Below, in pieces: positions 16,112 through 25,455 of a stretch of 64,000 nucleotides of DNA. The notes beneath the pieces are model-generated. The model was given only the letters and a program-made list of their open reading frames with translations. It was not told the DNA's origin and searched no databases. How positions within the stretch are numbered: position 1 is the stretch's first letter; each line of letters opens with the position of its first letter. Origin of the DNA: Rhizobacter sp. Root1221. Its GTDB lineage: Bacteria; Pseudomonadota; Gammaproteobacteria; Burkholderiales; Burkholderiaceae_C. Both the position numbers and the translations under genes were made by a program. Where the stretch lies: the NCBI RefSeq assembly GCF_001425785.1, contig NZ_LMDI01000023.1, positions 103,633 to 167,632 on the forward strand, read 5' to 3'.

Positions 16112-19100
16112 ATGCAGGCCACCCCGCCATCCGACCTCCGCGCCGTGCCCGACACCACCGAACGGATGGTGGCGGACAGCGGCACCTACGAGCTCCTGCG
16201 CAAGCGGCTGTCCGCGCAGGGCGATGCCCTGCTCGCACAGGCCGGTGCGCTCAACGACAGCCGCCTCGCCGCGTTCGGCCGGTCCGACCAGGCGATGATC
16301 CTGCGCACGCGGGCGCGCACCGAGAACAACTGCGTCGCGCGCGACCTGGTCCGCATTGGCGACCTGTTCCTGTTCGGCTACAACGTGTTCATCGGCCTGC
16401 GCAAGGAAACCGCGGTGAACGACGTGTTCGCGCTGTACCGCCTGGCCGACCAGACCGGTGCCGAGGAACTGGAACCCGTGCCGCCCGGCGGCACCTTCCT
16501 CGACGACCCCCGGTTCCTGTCGGACTTCCGCGAGCTGTACGCGTACTACAAGCAGGCCACGCTGACGCAGCTGCGGGTCACGCAGGACAAGCTGCTCGCC
16601 GCATTCCAGATCGGCCAGCAGGCGGGCGACCTGCGGGTGTTCCGCTGGTCCATCGAACGCGATGGCGCCGTGCGGTACACGGACAACCGCGGCGAACGGG
16701 ACATGGCGCTGCCCCCCAGCCACGACTTCGAGTGGACCTCCACCACCCGTGAAGACCACGTGGGCGGCAAGTACCCGCACGTCAACATCCTCGACACGGT
16801 GTTCGTGGAAGCCGTGGGCGGCGACCTCACCATCAAGGTCGAGAACAACACGGCCACCGGCCAGGGCATCTATAGCGAACCGGTGGACGACAAGAACCAG
16901 TCGCTCACCGATGCCGAGATCGCCTACGCGAAGCTGGGGCTGCTGATCCTGCTGCGCGTGCGGCCGTACCGCGAGCCCCAGGCGCGCTACCTGGTGTTCA
17001 ACACCCGCACGCAGCAGGTGCTGCGCATCGACGCGATCGGCACCTCGTGCATCCAGCTGCCCGAGGACCACGGCATCATCTTCCCCGGAGGGTGTTACCT
17101 GCAGTCCGGCGAGACCAAGCGTTTCGACCTGCCAGGGGAACTGGTCGAGCAGCTCCGGTTCAAGCGGATGGTGCGTTCGCCGAACGGCGAAGACGTGCTG
17201 TATGTGTTCTATCACCGTGGCAGCGGCCACTACGGCCTGTTCACCTACAACCTGATCGACAAGACGTTGAGCGCACCCATCGTCGCGAACGGTTATGCGC
17301 GTTTGCCCGACGGCCGCATCCTGGTGTTCCAGGCCGACCGTGGCGAACCCTCCCGCGTTCACCCGATGCAGTTGTGGCAGACGCCCTTCTCGCACGAGGA
17401 ACATGCGAGCCAGCAGCCAGCGCCCACGGGATTCCACGGCCGCATCGGCAATGCCGACCTCGTGCGTGGCATCTCGGACCTGATGGGCATTGCACGCGCC
17501 GTGCGCGAGCAGGCGCCCACACGCGCCGCCTACGACGACCTGATCCGCCAATGCACCCGCGCGGCCGATGCGTACTTCTGGCTCGACGCCCCCGAGGCCG
17601 GCGGGCTCGACGCCACACTGCGTGCCATCGCGGAAGCCTCGCGCCACACGCTGGCCGAGTTCGAGAAGGTCGACGCCATCCGGCGCGACACCGCGCGGGC
17701 GCTGGACGAGTTCGACAGCGACCGCCGCGCGCTCGCCACCGACATCGCGAGCATGCTGTGGCGCCAGCCCGACGATTTCATGCAGGCGCTGTCGAAGCTG
17801 CGCACGCAACGCGGCCGGCTGCAGGCGCTGAAGGAATTGCGCTACGCCAACCTGCCCGCGCTGGCGGCGATGGACACCGAACTCTCGGCCGAGCAGCAGC
17901 GCGTGGGGGAACGGGCCCTGCAGTTCCTCGCCGATGAAAAGGCCTTCGACGGCCACCGGCAAACGCTCACCCGCCTCACGGCCGAGTTGCCGCAGGCCTC
18001 GACCACGTCGTTGTTGTCCCAGCTGCTCGACACGCTCGACACCCTCGCGGCGGGCATCGACGTGCTGACCGAACAGCTCGGCAACCTGCCGGGCGGTGAT
18101 GCCGTGACGCGCACGGCGATCCTCGATCGCATCTCGCTGCTGTACACCGACATCAACCGCCTGCGCGCCGACGCCCGCAACCGCCGCAAGGCGCTCGGCG
18201 CCAGCGAGGCCACCGCCGAGTTCGGCGCCCAGTTCAAGCTGTTCGGCCAGGCCGTGGACAACGCGCTCGAGTTCGCCGACTCGCCGGAGAAGTGCGACGA
18301 CACGCTGACCCGGCTGCTCGCCCAGCTCGAGGAACTCGAAGGCCGGTTCGCCGAACAGGACGGTTTCATCGCCGACATCGCCGCCAAGCGCGAGGCGGTG
18401 GTGGAAGCGCTGTCGGCACGGCGCCAGACCCTCGTGGACGCGCAACAGCGCCGGGCGCAGGCCCTGGTGGACGCCGCGGGCCGCATCCTCGACGGGGTGC
18501 CCCGCCGCGTGGCCCAGCTCGCCGACCTGCCCGCCGTGCACAGCTACTTCGCCGCCGACCCGCTGCTCGCGAAACTGCGCAAGCTCATCGACGACCTCCG
18601 CGGGCTCGGCTCGGCCGTGGCGGCCGACGACCTGGACACCCGGCTGAAGACCGCCCGCGATGCCGCGCTGCGCACGGTGCGGGACACCAGCGAACTGGTG
18701 GCCGACGGTGGCAACACCCTCAAGCTCGGCCGGCACGCGTTCACGATCAACCGGCAGCCGCTCGACCTGACGCTGATCCTGCAGGGCGAGCAGCTGGCCT
18801 ACCACCTCGCCGGCACCGACTACCACGCACCGGTGACCGACCCCCGGTTCGCGCCGCTGATGCGCCACTGGACCCAGCCCCACGTGTCGGAAAGCCCCGC
18901 GCTCTACCGCGCCGAGTACCTGGCGGGCCGGTTCCTGCAGGCCGCGTTGCGGGGCGAAACCACGGTGGACGGCCCCGAACTCGCGCGCCTGGCCACCGAA
19001 GGCCACACGAGCCTGCTCCCGCTGCTGCGAACGTTTGCCGCCCCCCGCTACCAGGAGGGGTACCAGAAGGGCGTGCACGACGAGGACGCCGCGCGGGTGC

Positions 19101-21280
19101 TCGCCGCGCTCGTGGCCATGCAGGAGGGTGCCCGCCTCCTCGCCTGGGGGCCCACCGAACGCGCGCTCGCCCGCCTGTACTGGCAGAACAGCCGCTTCGT
19201 CGAGGAGCGGGAATCCCTGCAGCGCCGGGCCCGCGCCGCGATGCAGATGCAGCAGCTCTTCGGCACCCACGATGCCCTGGCGACGCTGGAGTCCGACGTG
19301 GCCCTGGCGCTCGCGGCCTTCGCCCGCGACGTCGTGCCCGACCTGCTGCCGGCCACCGTGGAAGACGGCACGCCCCACGCACAGCGCCTGGCCACCGTGA
19401 CACGGCAGGCCGCGGCCTACCTGGTGCGGCAACTCGCCGACGACCGGGACGCCGAGGCCTGGGCCATCAGCGGCGCGGGCCAGGACCTCGCCACCGCGCT
19501 CACCCGCGAACTGGAGCGGGGCGGCCGCCTGGCGGCCTGGCAGCAGGACCTGGATGCCGCGGCGCCCGCGGAACGCTGGCGCCTGGCACGCGACTGGGTG
19601 CGCGCGTTCGTGCAGTCGCAGGCCGCGGAATCCGCGGCATGGATCGACGACGCCGCCGGCGCGCTGGCATTGCCCGGCGCCCGGCAGCGGTTCAACGCCA
19701 CGCTCGACGTGGAACTGCCGGACCTGCTGGGCGAACACCCGCGCATCGCGGGCGGCAAGCTCGGGCTGAACCTGAACGACTTCTGGCGCCGCTACCTGCA
19801 CCACCTCGACCATGACGTGCCGGGGTTCGAGGCGCTGCAGTCGCTGCGCCATGAACGCATCCAGCAGGAAAAGGCGCGCCTGCGCCTCGGGCAGTTCCAG
19901 GCCAAACCGCTCTCCACGTTCGTGCGCAACCGGTTGATCGACGAGGTGTACCTGCCGCTCGTGGGCGACAACCTCGCGAAGCAGCTGGGTGCCGCCGGCG
20001 ACAGCGCCCGCACCGACCGCATGGGCCTGCTGCTGCTGATCTCGCCACCGGGCTACGGCAAGACCACGCTGATGGAGTACGTGGCCGACCGGCTCGGGCT
20101 GATCTTCGTGCGCATCAACTGCCCCGCCCTCGGCCACGAGGTCACCAGCATCGACCCCGCCACCGCGCCCAACAGCACGGCCCGCCAGGAGCTCGAGAAG
20201 CTGAACCTCGGCCTCGCGATGGGCAACAACGTGATGCTGTACCTCGACGACATCCAGCACACGAACCCCGAGTTCCTGCAGAAGTTCATCGCGCTGTCCG
20301 ACGGCACACGCCGCATGGAAGGGGTGTGGCAAGGCGAGACCCGCAGCTACGACCTGCGCGGCAAACGTTTTGCGGTGGTGATGGCAGGCAACCCGTACAC
20401 CGAGTCGGGCGACGTGTTCAAGATTCCCGACATGCTGGCCAACCGGGCGGACATCCACAACCTGGGTGACGTGCTGGCAGGCCGCGAGGCGCTGTTCTCG
20501 CTGTCGTACATCGAGAACGCGCTCACGGCGAACCCGGCGCTGCTGCCGCTGTCATCCCGCGACCCGCAGGACGTGCACCGCCTCGTGCGCCTCGCACAAG
20601 GCGAGGACGTGGCCACCAGCACGTTCAGCCACGCATACAGCGCCCCCGAGCTGGAGGAACTCACCGCGCTGATGAAACGGCTGTTCCGCGCCCGCGACCT
20701 GCTGCTGAAGGTGAACCTCGCGTACATCGAATCGGCAGCCCAGCAGGACGCCTACCGCCAGGAACCACCGTTCAAGCTGCAGGGCAGCTACCGCAACATG
20801 ACGAAGCTGGCCGGCCGCATCACCGCGCTGATGCACGACGACGAGCTCGACGCGCTGCTGCGCGACCACTACCGCGGCGAGGCCCAGACGCTCACCACCG
20901 GCGCCGAGGAAAACCTGCTGAAGCTCGCGCAACTGCTGGGCCGCCCCACGCCGGAGGAAGACCAGCGCTACCGCCAGATCCGCGACGAGTACGTGCGCGT
21001 GCGGAAGATGGGAGGCGCCGATTCCGACGGCAGCACCCGCATTGCCAGCACGCTGCTCGACGTGGCCCGTGCGGTGGACGGGCTCAAGCCTGCCGAACCG
21101 AACGACGAGGGCCGGCGCATGGCCGACGCGCTGCTGGAACTCTCGATCACATACCGCAAGATCATGGTGCCGCTGATCGCCGCCACCGAACACCGGCTCA
21201 AGCTCGACAGCTCGATCCGGGACGAGGTGGAACGCGTGGGCAAGGCGCTCGAAGACGTCAAACGGGGCAAGAAGACATGA
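16112..21280 (+). CDS. Giant AAA+ ATPase with DUF3686-type N-terminus
   Basis: 1722 residues. The N-terminal ~450 residues (for example RARTENNCVARDLVRIGDLFLFGYNVFIGL) match the DUF3686 family, catalogued as 'ATPase involved in DNA repair' with little experimental support. A long helical/coiled-coil middle (about 480-1280) follows, then one AAA+ module: Walker A PPGYGKTT at 1312-1319, Walker B VMLYLDDIQ with D1379/D1380, and a sensor-like FAVVMAGNPY. A C-terminal helical region closes the chain. No nuclease motif or transmembrane helix is evident. It lies between the flotillin (6-base gap) and the PLD-like gene (4-base overlap), so it is part of one operon. A remodelling ATPase acting on the membrane scaffold is an inference. 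Confidence 0.85.
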   Translation: MQATPPSDLRAVPDTTERMVADSGTYELLRKRLSAQGDALLAQAGALNDSRLAAFGRSDQAMILRTRARTENNCVARDLVRIGDLFLFGYNVFIGLRKETAVNDVFALYRLADQTGAEELEPVPPGGTFLDDPRFLSDFRELYAYYKQATLTQLRVTQDKLLAAFQIGQQAGDLRVFRWSIERDGAVRYTDNRGERDMALPPSHDFEWTSTTREDHVGGKYPHVNILDTVFVEAVGGDLTIKVENNTATGQGIYSEPVDDKNQSLTDAEIAYAKLGLLILLRVRPYREPQARYLVFNTRTQQVLRIDAIGTSCIQLPEDHGIIFPGGCYLQSGETKRFDLPGELVEQLRFKRMVRSPNGEDVLYVFYHRGSGHYGLFTYNLIDKTLSAPIVANGYARLPDGRILVFQADRGEPSRVHPMQLWQTPFSHEEHASQQPAPTGFHGRIGNADLVRGISDLMGIARAVREQAPTRAAYDDLIRQCTRAADAYFWLDAPEAGGLDATLRAIAEASRHTLAEFEKVDAIRRDTARALDEFDSDRRALATDIASMLWRQPDDFMQALSKLRTQRGRLQALKELRYANLPALAAMDTELSAEQQRVGERALQFLADEKAFDGHRQTLTRLTAELPQASTTSLLSQLLDTLDTLAAGIDVLTEQLGNLPGGDAVTRTAILDRISLLYTDINRLRADARNRRKALGASEATAEFGAQFKLFGQAVDNALEFADSPEKCDDTLTRLLAQLEELEGRFAEQDGFIADIAAKREAVVEALSARRQTLVDAQQRRAQALVDAAGRILDGVPRRVAQLADLPAVHSYFAADPLLAKLRKLIDDLRGLGSAVAADDLDTRLKTARDAALRTVRDTSELVADGGNTLKLGRHAFTINRQPLDLTLILQGEQLAYHLAGTDYHAPVTDPRFAPLMRHWTQPHVSESPALYRAEYLAGRFLQAALRGETTVDGPELARLATEGHTSLLPLLRTFAAPRYQEGYQKGVHDEDAARVLAALVAMQEGARLLAWGPTERALARLYWQNSRFVEERESLQRRARAAMQMQQLFGTHDALATLESDVALALAAFARDVVPDLLPATVEDGTPHAQRLATVTRQAAAYLVRQLADDRDAEAWAISGAGQDLATALTRELERGGRLAAWQQDLDAAAPAERWRLARDWVRAFVQSQAAESAAWIDDAAGALALPGARQRFNATLDVELPDLLGEHPRIAGGKLGLNLNDFWRRYLHHLDHDVPGFEALQSLRHERIQQEKARLRLGQFQAKPLSTFVRNRLIDEVYLPLVGDNLAKQLGAAGDSARTDRMGLLLLISPPGYGKTTLMEYVADRLGLIFVRINCPALGHEVTSIDPATAPNSTARQELEKLNLGLAMGNNVMLYLDDIQHTNPEFLQKFIALSDGTRRMEGVWQGETRSYDLRGKRFAVVMAGNPYTESGDVFKIPDMLANRADIHNLGDVLAGREALFSLSYIENALTANPALLPLSSRDPQDVHRLVRLAQGEDVATSTFSHAYSAPELEELTALMKRLFRARDLLLKVNLAYIESAAQQDAYRQEPPFKLQGSYRNMTKLAGRITALMHDDELDALLRDHYRGEAQTLTTGAEENLLKLAQLLGRPTPEEDQRYRQIRDEYVRVRKMGGADSDGSTRIASTLLDVARAVDGLKPAEPNDEGRRMADALLELSITYRKIMVPLIAATEHRLKLDSSIRDEVERVGKALEDVKRGKKT

Positions 21281-21978
21281 ACGACCTGCTGGACCAGATC
21301 GAGGACAGCCTGGCCGACGCGCGGCTCAGTGACGATGAAAAGCGCGGTCTCGTGCAGGCCCTGCGCGACACCTCGCCGCCCGAGGAAGGCCTTCGCCAGC
21401 TGCGCAACCGCGCCTTCGAGCTCGTGCGTGATCGCCTCGCCGCCGGCACCGACAGCGACCCGCTGGGCCTGCTGCGCTGGCTCGAAGGGGTCGTGCGGGC
21501 GCTCGACGTGGGCCGTTCCCCTGCCGGCACGCTGCACACCAGCGCCAGCTTCAGCCCTGGCCCGGCCTGCCTGCAGGCCATCCAGGGCCAGTTGCGCGCT
21601 GCGCGGCGCCGGATCGACATCTGCGTGTTCACGCTGTCCGACGACCGCATCACCGAGGACGTGCTCACCGCCCACCGCCGCGGCGTGGCCGTGCGGATCG
21701 TGACCGACAACGACAAGGAACTCGACGCCGGCAGCGACATCACCGCGTTGCGGTCGGCCGGCGTGCCCGTGGCGGTGGACCGCTCGGACGCCCATATGCA
21801 CCACAAGTTCGCGATCGTGGACGACACGTGGCTGCTCAACGGCAGCTACAACTGGACGCGCAGCGCCTGCTTCCACAACGAGGAAAACGTCGTCCTCTGC
21901 AACGACCCGGGACTCGTGCGCCAGTTCCAGGTGCAGTTCGAGGCCCTCTGGTCCCGCTTTGCCCCCGACACCCCATGA
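21277..21978 (+). CDS. Phospholipase D/nuclease-superfamily protein, single HKD motif
   Basis: 233 residues. A helical N-terminal ~85 residues precedes one PLD-fold domain (about 90-230) with a perfect HxK(x)4D(x)6GSxN motif: H175, K177, D182, G189, S190, N192. Single-HKD members work as homodimers and include nucleases (Nuc, mitochondrial PLD6/Zucchini) and phospholipase-like enzymes. The ATG overlaps the AAA+ gene stop (ATGA), and the stop overlaps the next start, so it is translationally coupled on both sides. No signal peptide, so a cytoplasmic or membrane-peripheral location is likely. Whether it cuts nucleic acid or lipid cannot be decided from sequence. Confidence 0.88.
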   Translation: MNDLLDQIEDSLADARLSDDEKRGLVQALRDTSPPEEGLRQLRNRAFELVRDRLAAGTDSDPLGLLRWLEGVVRALDVGRSPAGTLHTSASFSPGPACLQAIQGQLRAARRRIDICVFTLSDDRITEDVLTAHRRGVAVRIVTDNDKELDAGSDITALRSAGVPVAVDRSDAHMHHKFAIVDDTWLLNGSYNWTRSACFHNEENVVLCNDPGLVRQFQVQFEALWSRFAPDTP

Positions 21979-22772
21979 CCCGACCCGACTACAACTGGAA
22001 GCTCCCGCCCGAGATCACGCGGCGCCTGGGCCACGACACCTACGGCGCGCAGCGTGCCATCCACGAGGCCGGGCACCTGCTCGTGGTGTTGCACGAACCG
22101 CCCGCGAGCGAAGGCCATGCCCGCGAGCACCGGGTGTTCCTGCGCACGCCCGAAGGCAAGTGGCTGTGCCACGGCAACGACCACGGCGAGCACATGATGG
22201 CCGACCTGCTCGACCGCTACGAGGCCTTGCTCACCCGCACCGAATCGCGCTATGCGCACGCCGAAACGGCCGACGACCTGTTCCCGCTGCTCGACACGCT
22301 GCTGCCGCTGACACGCGCGGCCACGAACCTGCGCGATGCGCTGCAGCAGGCCCGCGACCAGGTGAAGGACGACACCCGGCTCATCACGTGGCGCGACCGC
22401 GCGGTAGACCTGTCGCGCGGCCTCGAGCTGCTGCTCGGCAATGCCCGCATCGCGCTCGAGTACCGCCTTGCCCGCCAGGCCGAGGAACAGACCCAGGCCG
22501 CGCTGCTCACCACCCGCGCCCAGTTCAAGCTCAACACCATCGCGGCCATGACCGCCCCGCTGATGGCCATCGCCGCCGTGTTCGGCATGAACCTGCCCCA
22601 CGGCCTGGAAACGTGGCCCACGTGGGCGTTCTGGGGCGTGTTCGCACTCGGCCTGATGGTGGGTCTCTGGGTCAAGGGCTGGGTTCGGGCGATGCCGCCC
22701 GCGCCGGCGGCTCCGAAGGGAAAGGCGCCCGCGAAGGGCGGCAAGGCCGCGTCAACGCGCAAGCCTGCCTAA
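21975..22772 (+). CDS. CorA-like membrane protein
   Basis: 265 residues with a helical soluble region (about 1-190, including a long DALQQARDQVKDDTRLITWRDRAVDLSRGLELLL helix pair) and two C-terminal membrane segments; the first ends in the CorA signature FGMNLP (G204, M205, N206). CorA channels carry Mg2+ or other divalent ions as pentamers; this protein is shorter than CorA (about 315 residues), and its N-terminal domain looks reduced. Ends in a Lys/Ala/Pro-rich tail. ATG overlaps the PLD gene stop by 4 bases, and it is last in the cluster; its stop overlaps that of the convergent P450 gene. Confidence 0.82.
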   Translation: MTRPDYNWKLPPEITRRLGHDTYGAQRAIHEAGHLLVVLHEPPASEGHAREHRVFLRTPEGKWLCHGNDHGEHMMADLLDRYEALLTRTESRYAHAETADDLFPLLDTLLPLTRAATNLRDALQQARDQVKDDTRLITWRDRAVDLSRGLELLLGNARIALEYRLARQAEEQTQAALLTTRAQFKLNTIAAMTAPLMAIAAVFGMNLPHGLETWPTWAFWGVFALGLMVGLWVKGWVRAMPPAPAAPKGKAPAKGGKAASTRKPA

Positions 22773-24157
22773 CGCCGCCGCAAACGAAGGCGCACGCCGC
22801 CCTCCGGCCGCAGCGTCACGTGCATCACCGGCCGCACCGGCGCGGCATCGGGCGGCAGTTCGAGCGTGTAGCGCTGCAGCAGCATCGCCGACAGCAGCGT
22901 CATCTCCAGCATCGCGAAGTGCTGGCCGATGCACACGCGCGGGCCGGTGCCGAACGGCATCCACGCACCGCGCGCCGGCGGGGGAGCGCCCGGCATGAAG
23001 CGGTCGGGCCGGAACGTGTCGGGCGCGTCGAACACGCGGGCGTCGCGCTGCAGCACCCACGGGGTCAGGCGCACCAGCGTGCCCTTCGGGATCGTCCAGC
23101 GGCCCACCTGCAGGTCCTGCGTGGCGCGGCGGGTCATCAGCGCGGCCACCGGCGGGTACAGCCGCATGGCTTCCTTCAGCGATGCGGTCAGACGGGGCAA
23201 CGCCGCCATGTCCTGCGGGCCCGGCGCCCGGTCGCCCAGCACCGCATCCACCTCCTGGCGCACCAGCCCCGCCTCGCCGGGGTGTTCGGCCAGCAGCCGG
23301 CTCCACCACAGCAGCGCGGTCGCGGTGGTCTCGTGCCCGGCCTGGAACGTGACCATGCACTGGTCGAACACTTCGGCTTCCGACAGCGGCGCGCCGGTCT
23401 CCTCGTCGCGCAGCGACAGCAGCATGGCGAGCAGGTCACCCCGCGGCGACTCGGCGGGTGACGCGGCCCGCGCCTGGATGTGGCGGCCCACGAGGCCCCG
23501 GAGCTGGCGCAGCGCCCGGCGTTTCGCGGCCTTGCCCGGCAGCGGCAGCCAGTCGGGCAGTGACATGGGCCAGAACATTTCCTCCATGGCGTTGGCCGAC
23601 AGCACCTGCACCGCGTGGGCGGCGTCGAGCGCATCGGCCGGCGCCCGGCTGCTGAACAGCGTGCGCATGATCACGTCCATGGCGAGGCCCGAGAACAGCG
23701 CGTCCATGTCGACCCAGGCGTCGGCCGCCCCGGCCGGTACGGCGGCGTCGAGGGCCCCTTCCGCGGCCTCGCGCATCAGGGCCGCGTACCCGGCCACGCG
23801 GGCCGGCGTGAAGGCCGGCTGCAACATGCGGCGCTGCCGCTGCCACGTGTCTCCTTCGGTCACCAGCACGCTCTGGCCGAACACCTGCTCGAAGATTTCC
23901 ATGCCGCGCTCCCAGCGCACCAGGCGGTCGGCCTGGTCCACCAGCACCTGGCGCACGAGCGCCGGGTCGAACACGTCGATGCCCCGCTCGATGCCGATGC
24001 GCATGAAACTCACGTCGCCGTGGTCGCAGTGCAACTGCGCGGTGAACCCGAGGTAGTCGGCGTGCATGGCGCGCAGCAGTGGCAGGCCCCACCAGCGGTG
24101 GGATGGGCCGGGCGGCCGGGTGTCGGAGGTGGGGGGCGTGTCGGCGAGGGTTTTCAT
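22769..24157 (-). CDS. Cytochrome P450
   Basis: 462 residues with all P450 landmarks: I-helix AGHETTA (273-279) for oxygen activation, ExxR as EAMR (E329-R332), the PDRF region and the haem-binding loop FGTGPRVCIG with ligand C409. Soluble bacterial type without a membrane anchor; overall form resembles CYP102/CYP4-like fatty-acid or alkane hydroxylases, but the substrate is not predictable. No ferredoxin or reductase gene is adjacent, so electrons must come from elsewhere. Start taken at ATG 24157 (MKTLADTPP). Divergent from an AraC regulator, which may control it. Confidence 0.94.
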   Translation of the reverse strand: MKTLADTPPTSDTRPPGPSHRWWGLPLLRAMHADYLGFTAQLHCDHGDVSFMRIGIERGIDVFDPALVRQVLVDQADRLVRWERGMEIFEQVFGQSVLVTEGDTWQRQRRMLQPAFTPARVAGYAALMREAAEGALDAAVPAGAADAWVDMDALFSGLAMDVIMRTLFSSRAPADALDAAHAVQVLSANAMEEMFWPMSLPDWLPLPGKAAKRRALRQLRGLVGRHIQARAASPAESPRGDLLAMLLSLRDEETGAPLSEAEVFDQCMVTFQAGHETTATALLWWSRLLAEHPGEAGLVRQEVDAVLGDRAPGPQDMAALPRLTASLKEAMRLYPPVAALMTRRATQDLQVGRWTIPKGTLVRLTPWVLQRDARVFDAPDTFRPDRFMPGAPPPARGAWMPFGTGPRVCIGQHFAMLEMTLLSAMLLQRYTLELPPDAAPVRPVMHVTLRPEGGVRLRLRRR

Positions 24158-24253
24158 GGGGGCATCGTGCAAGGCGGTGCGGCCGGGGTCTTGAACGAAA
24201 GCGACATCGACGGGGCATTCTCCGCCGCGCGGCACCGCCCCTACACTGGACGC

Positions 24254-25132
24254 ATGTATGCGCGCCAGCCCCTGTCGACCGCCGTCAACCACCTCGCGAC
24301 GCCCCGCCTGTCGCTCACCTCATGCGTGCGCGGGGTGATGGTGCGCAACACCGCCGGCGCCCACCTGTCACCCGCACAGCGCCTGAACTACTTCCCGGCC
24401 ACGCCGCTGTGCCACATCGGGTGGTTGTTCAACGGGCGCAGCGAATGGGTCGACGGCCCCTTCCCCGTGTCCCCCGATGGGCCCACGCGGCCCATCCCGA
24501 AGGGCGTGCTGTTCGGCGGCCCCCGCGAACGGCCGTGTGTCTCGCTGAACCCGGGCCCGGTGCACGGCATGATGCTGTTGCTCATGCCCGATGCCGTGCG
24601 CCTGCTCACCGGCATCGACCCGGCGCAGTGGCTCGACAGCTTCACCGATGTGCGCGAGGTGCTGCCGCCCGACTGGGTAGCGATGTGCGACAGCGTGCAA
24701 CACGCCGCCGACGATGCCACGCGGATCCGCTTGATCGAGGACTTCCTCGACCCCCGTTGGTCAGCCGCCCGGCCCGCTACCCCGATGAATGCCGGCCGCT
24801 ACCTCGACTGGGCCCAAGGCCTCGCGATGCGCGCGGCGATGTCCGCCCCGGGCCGCAGCCTGCGCCAGACCGAACGCCGCATCAAGCAGTGGGCCGGCCA
24901 GCCCATGCGCGAGCTGCTCGGCGTGGGCCGCGCCGAACGCGCCTTTTTCGCGGCGCTCACCGCCGACCGCGCCGGCCATGTGGACTGGGCCGGCATCGCG
25001 GCTGACGAAGGTTACGCCGACCAGTCCCACCTGTGCCGCGCGGTGCGCCGCATCACCGGGTTTTCGCCTGAAGCGCTGCGCCTGCGCATCGCCGAGGACG
25101 AGGCCTTCTGGGCCTACCGGATGTGGCAGTGA
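24254..25132 (+). CDS. AraC-family transcriptional regulator
   Basis: 292 residues: an N-terminal sensor domain (about 1-190) and a C-terminal AraC DNA-binding domain with two helix-turn-helices (AGIAADEGYADQSHLCRAVRRITGFSPEALR) at about 235-285. The family normally activates nearby catabolic or stress genes. It is divergent from the P450 gene across 96 bases and followed 11 bases later by the cupin gene. Start at ATG 24254; the upstream in-frame extension overlaps the P450 gene antisense and lacks regulator features. Confidence 0.9.
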   Translation: MYARQPLSTAVNHLATPRLSLTSCVRGVMVRNTAGAHLSPAQRLNYFPATPLCHIGWLFNGRSEWVDGPFPVSPDGPTRPIPKGVLFGGPRERPCVSLNPGPVHGMMLLLMPDAVRLLTGIDPAQWLDSFTDVREVLPPDWVAMCDSVQHAADDATRIRLIEDFLDPRWSAARPATPMNAGRYLDWAQGLAMRAAMSAPGRSLRQTERRIKQWAGQPMRELLGVGRAERAFFAALTADRAGHVDWAGIAADEGYADQSHLCRAVRRITGFSPEALRLRIAEDEAFWAYRMWQ

Positions 25133-25143
25133 CGGAGACCCTG

Positions 25144-25455
25144 ATGAGCACCTCCAACCTGTTCGAAGATGCCCTGCCACCGGCCAACGGCGAGCGCTTC
25201 GAAACGCTGCTGTCCCACCGCAACCTGGTGATCGAACGCATCGTCAGCTCGCGTGCCATCACCCCCACGGAATACGTCCAGCCGCAGGACGAATGGGTGA
25301 CGCTGCTCAGCGGCGACGCCACGCTGCTGGTAGACGGCAAGGTGGTGCCGCTCGTGGCCGGCGACCACCTGTTCCTGCCCGCCGGCACACCGCACACGGT
25401 GACGCAGGTGTCCGAGGGGGCCTTGTGGCTCGCGGTGCACCTGCACCCGCAGTGA
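25144..25455 (+). CDS. Small cupin-domain protein
   Basis: 103 residues forming one cupin barrel: motif 1 resembles the PxxEYVQPQDEWVTLLSGDATLLVDG stretch and motif 2 is VAGDHLFLPAGTPHTVTQ. Of the usual metal ligands the second-motif His is present, but the first motif has lost its HxH pair (PQDEW), so metal binding is uncertain. GGAG lies six bases before ATG 25144. It follows the AraC gene by 11 bases, suggesting co-transcription. Function unknown; such proteins may bind or isomerise small sugars or act as sensors. It ends exactly where the convergent dehydrogenase gene ends. Confidence 0.85.
   Translation: MSTSNLFEDALPPANGERFETLLSHRNLVIERIVSSRAITPTEYVQPQDEWVTLLSGDATLLVDGKVVPLVAGDHLFLPAGTPHTVTQVSEGALWLAVHLHPQ

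Noticed and set aside
13925-20458. A 2177-codon open frame on the minus strand opposite the flotillin and AAA+ genes
   Set aside because: It mirrors real genes in a high-GC genome; its His/Arg/Gly/Leu-rich product has no domain, and the plus-strand genes have motifs, start sites and operon structure.
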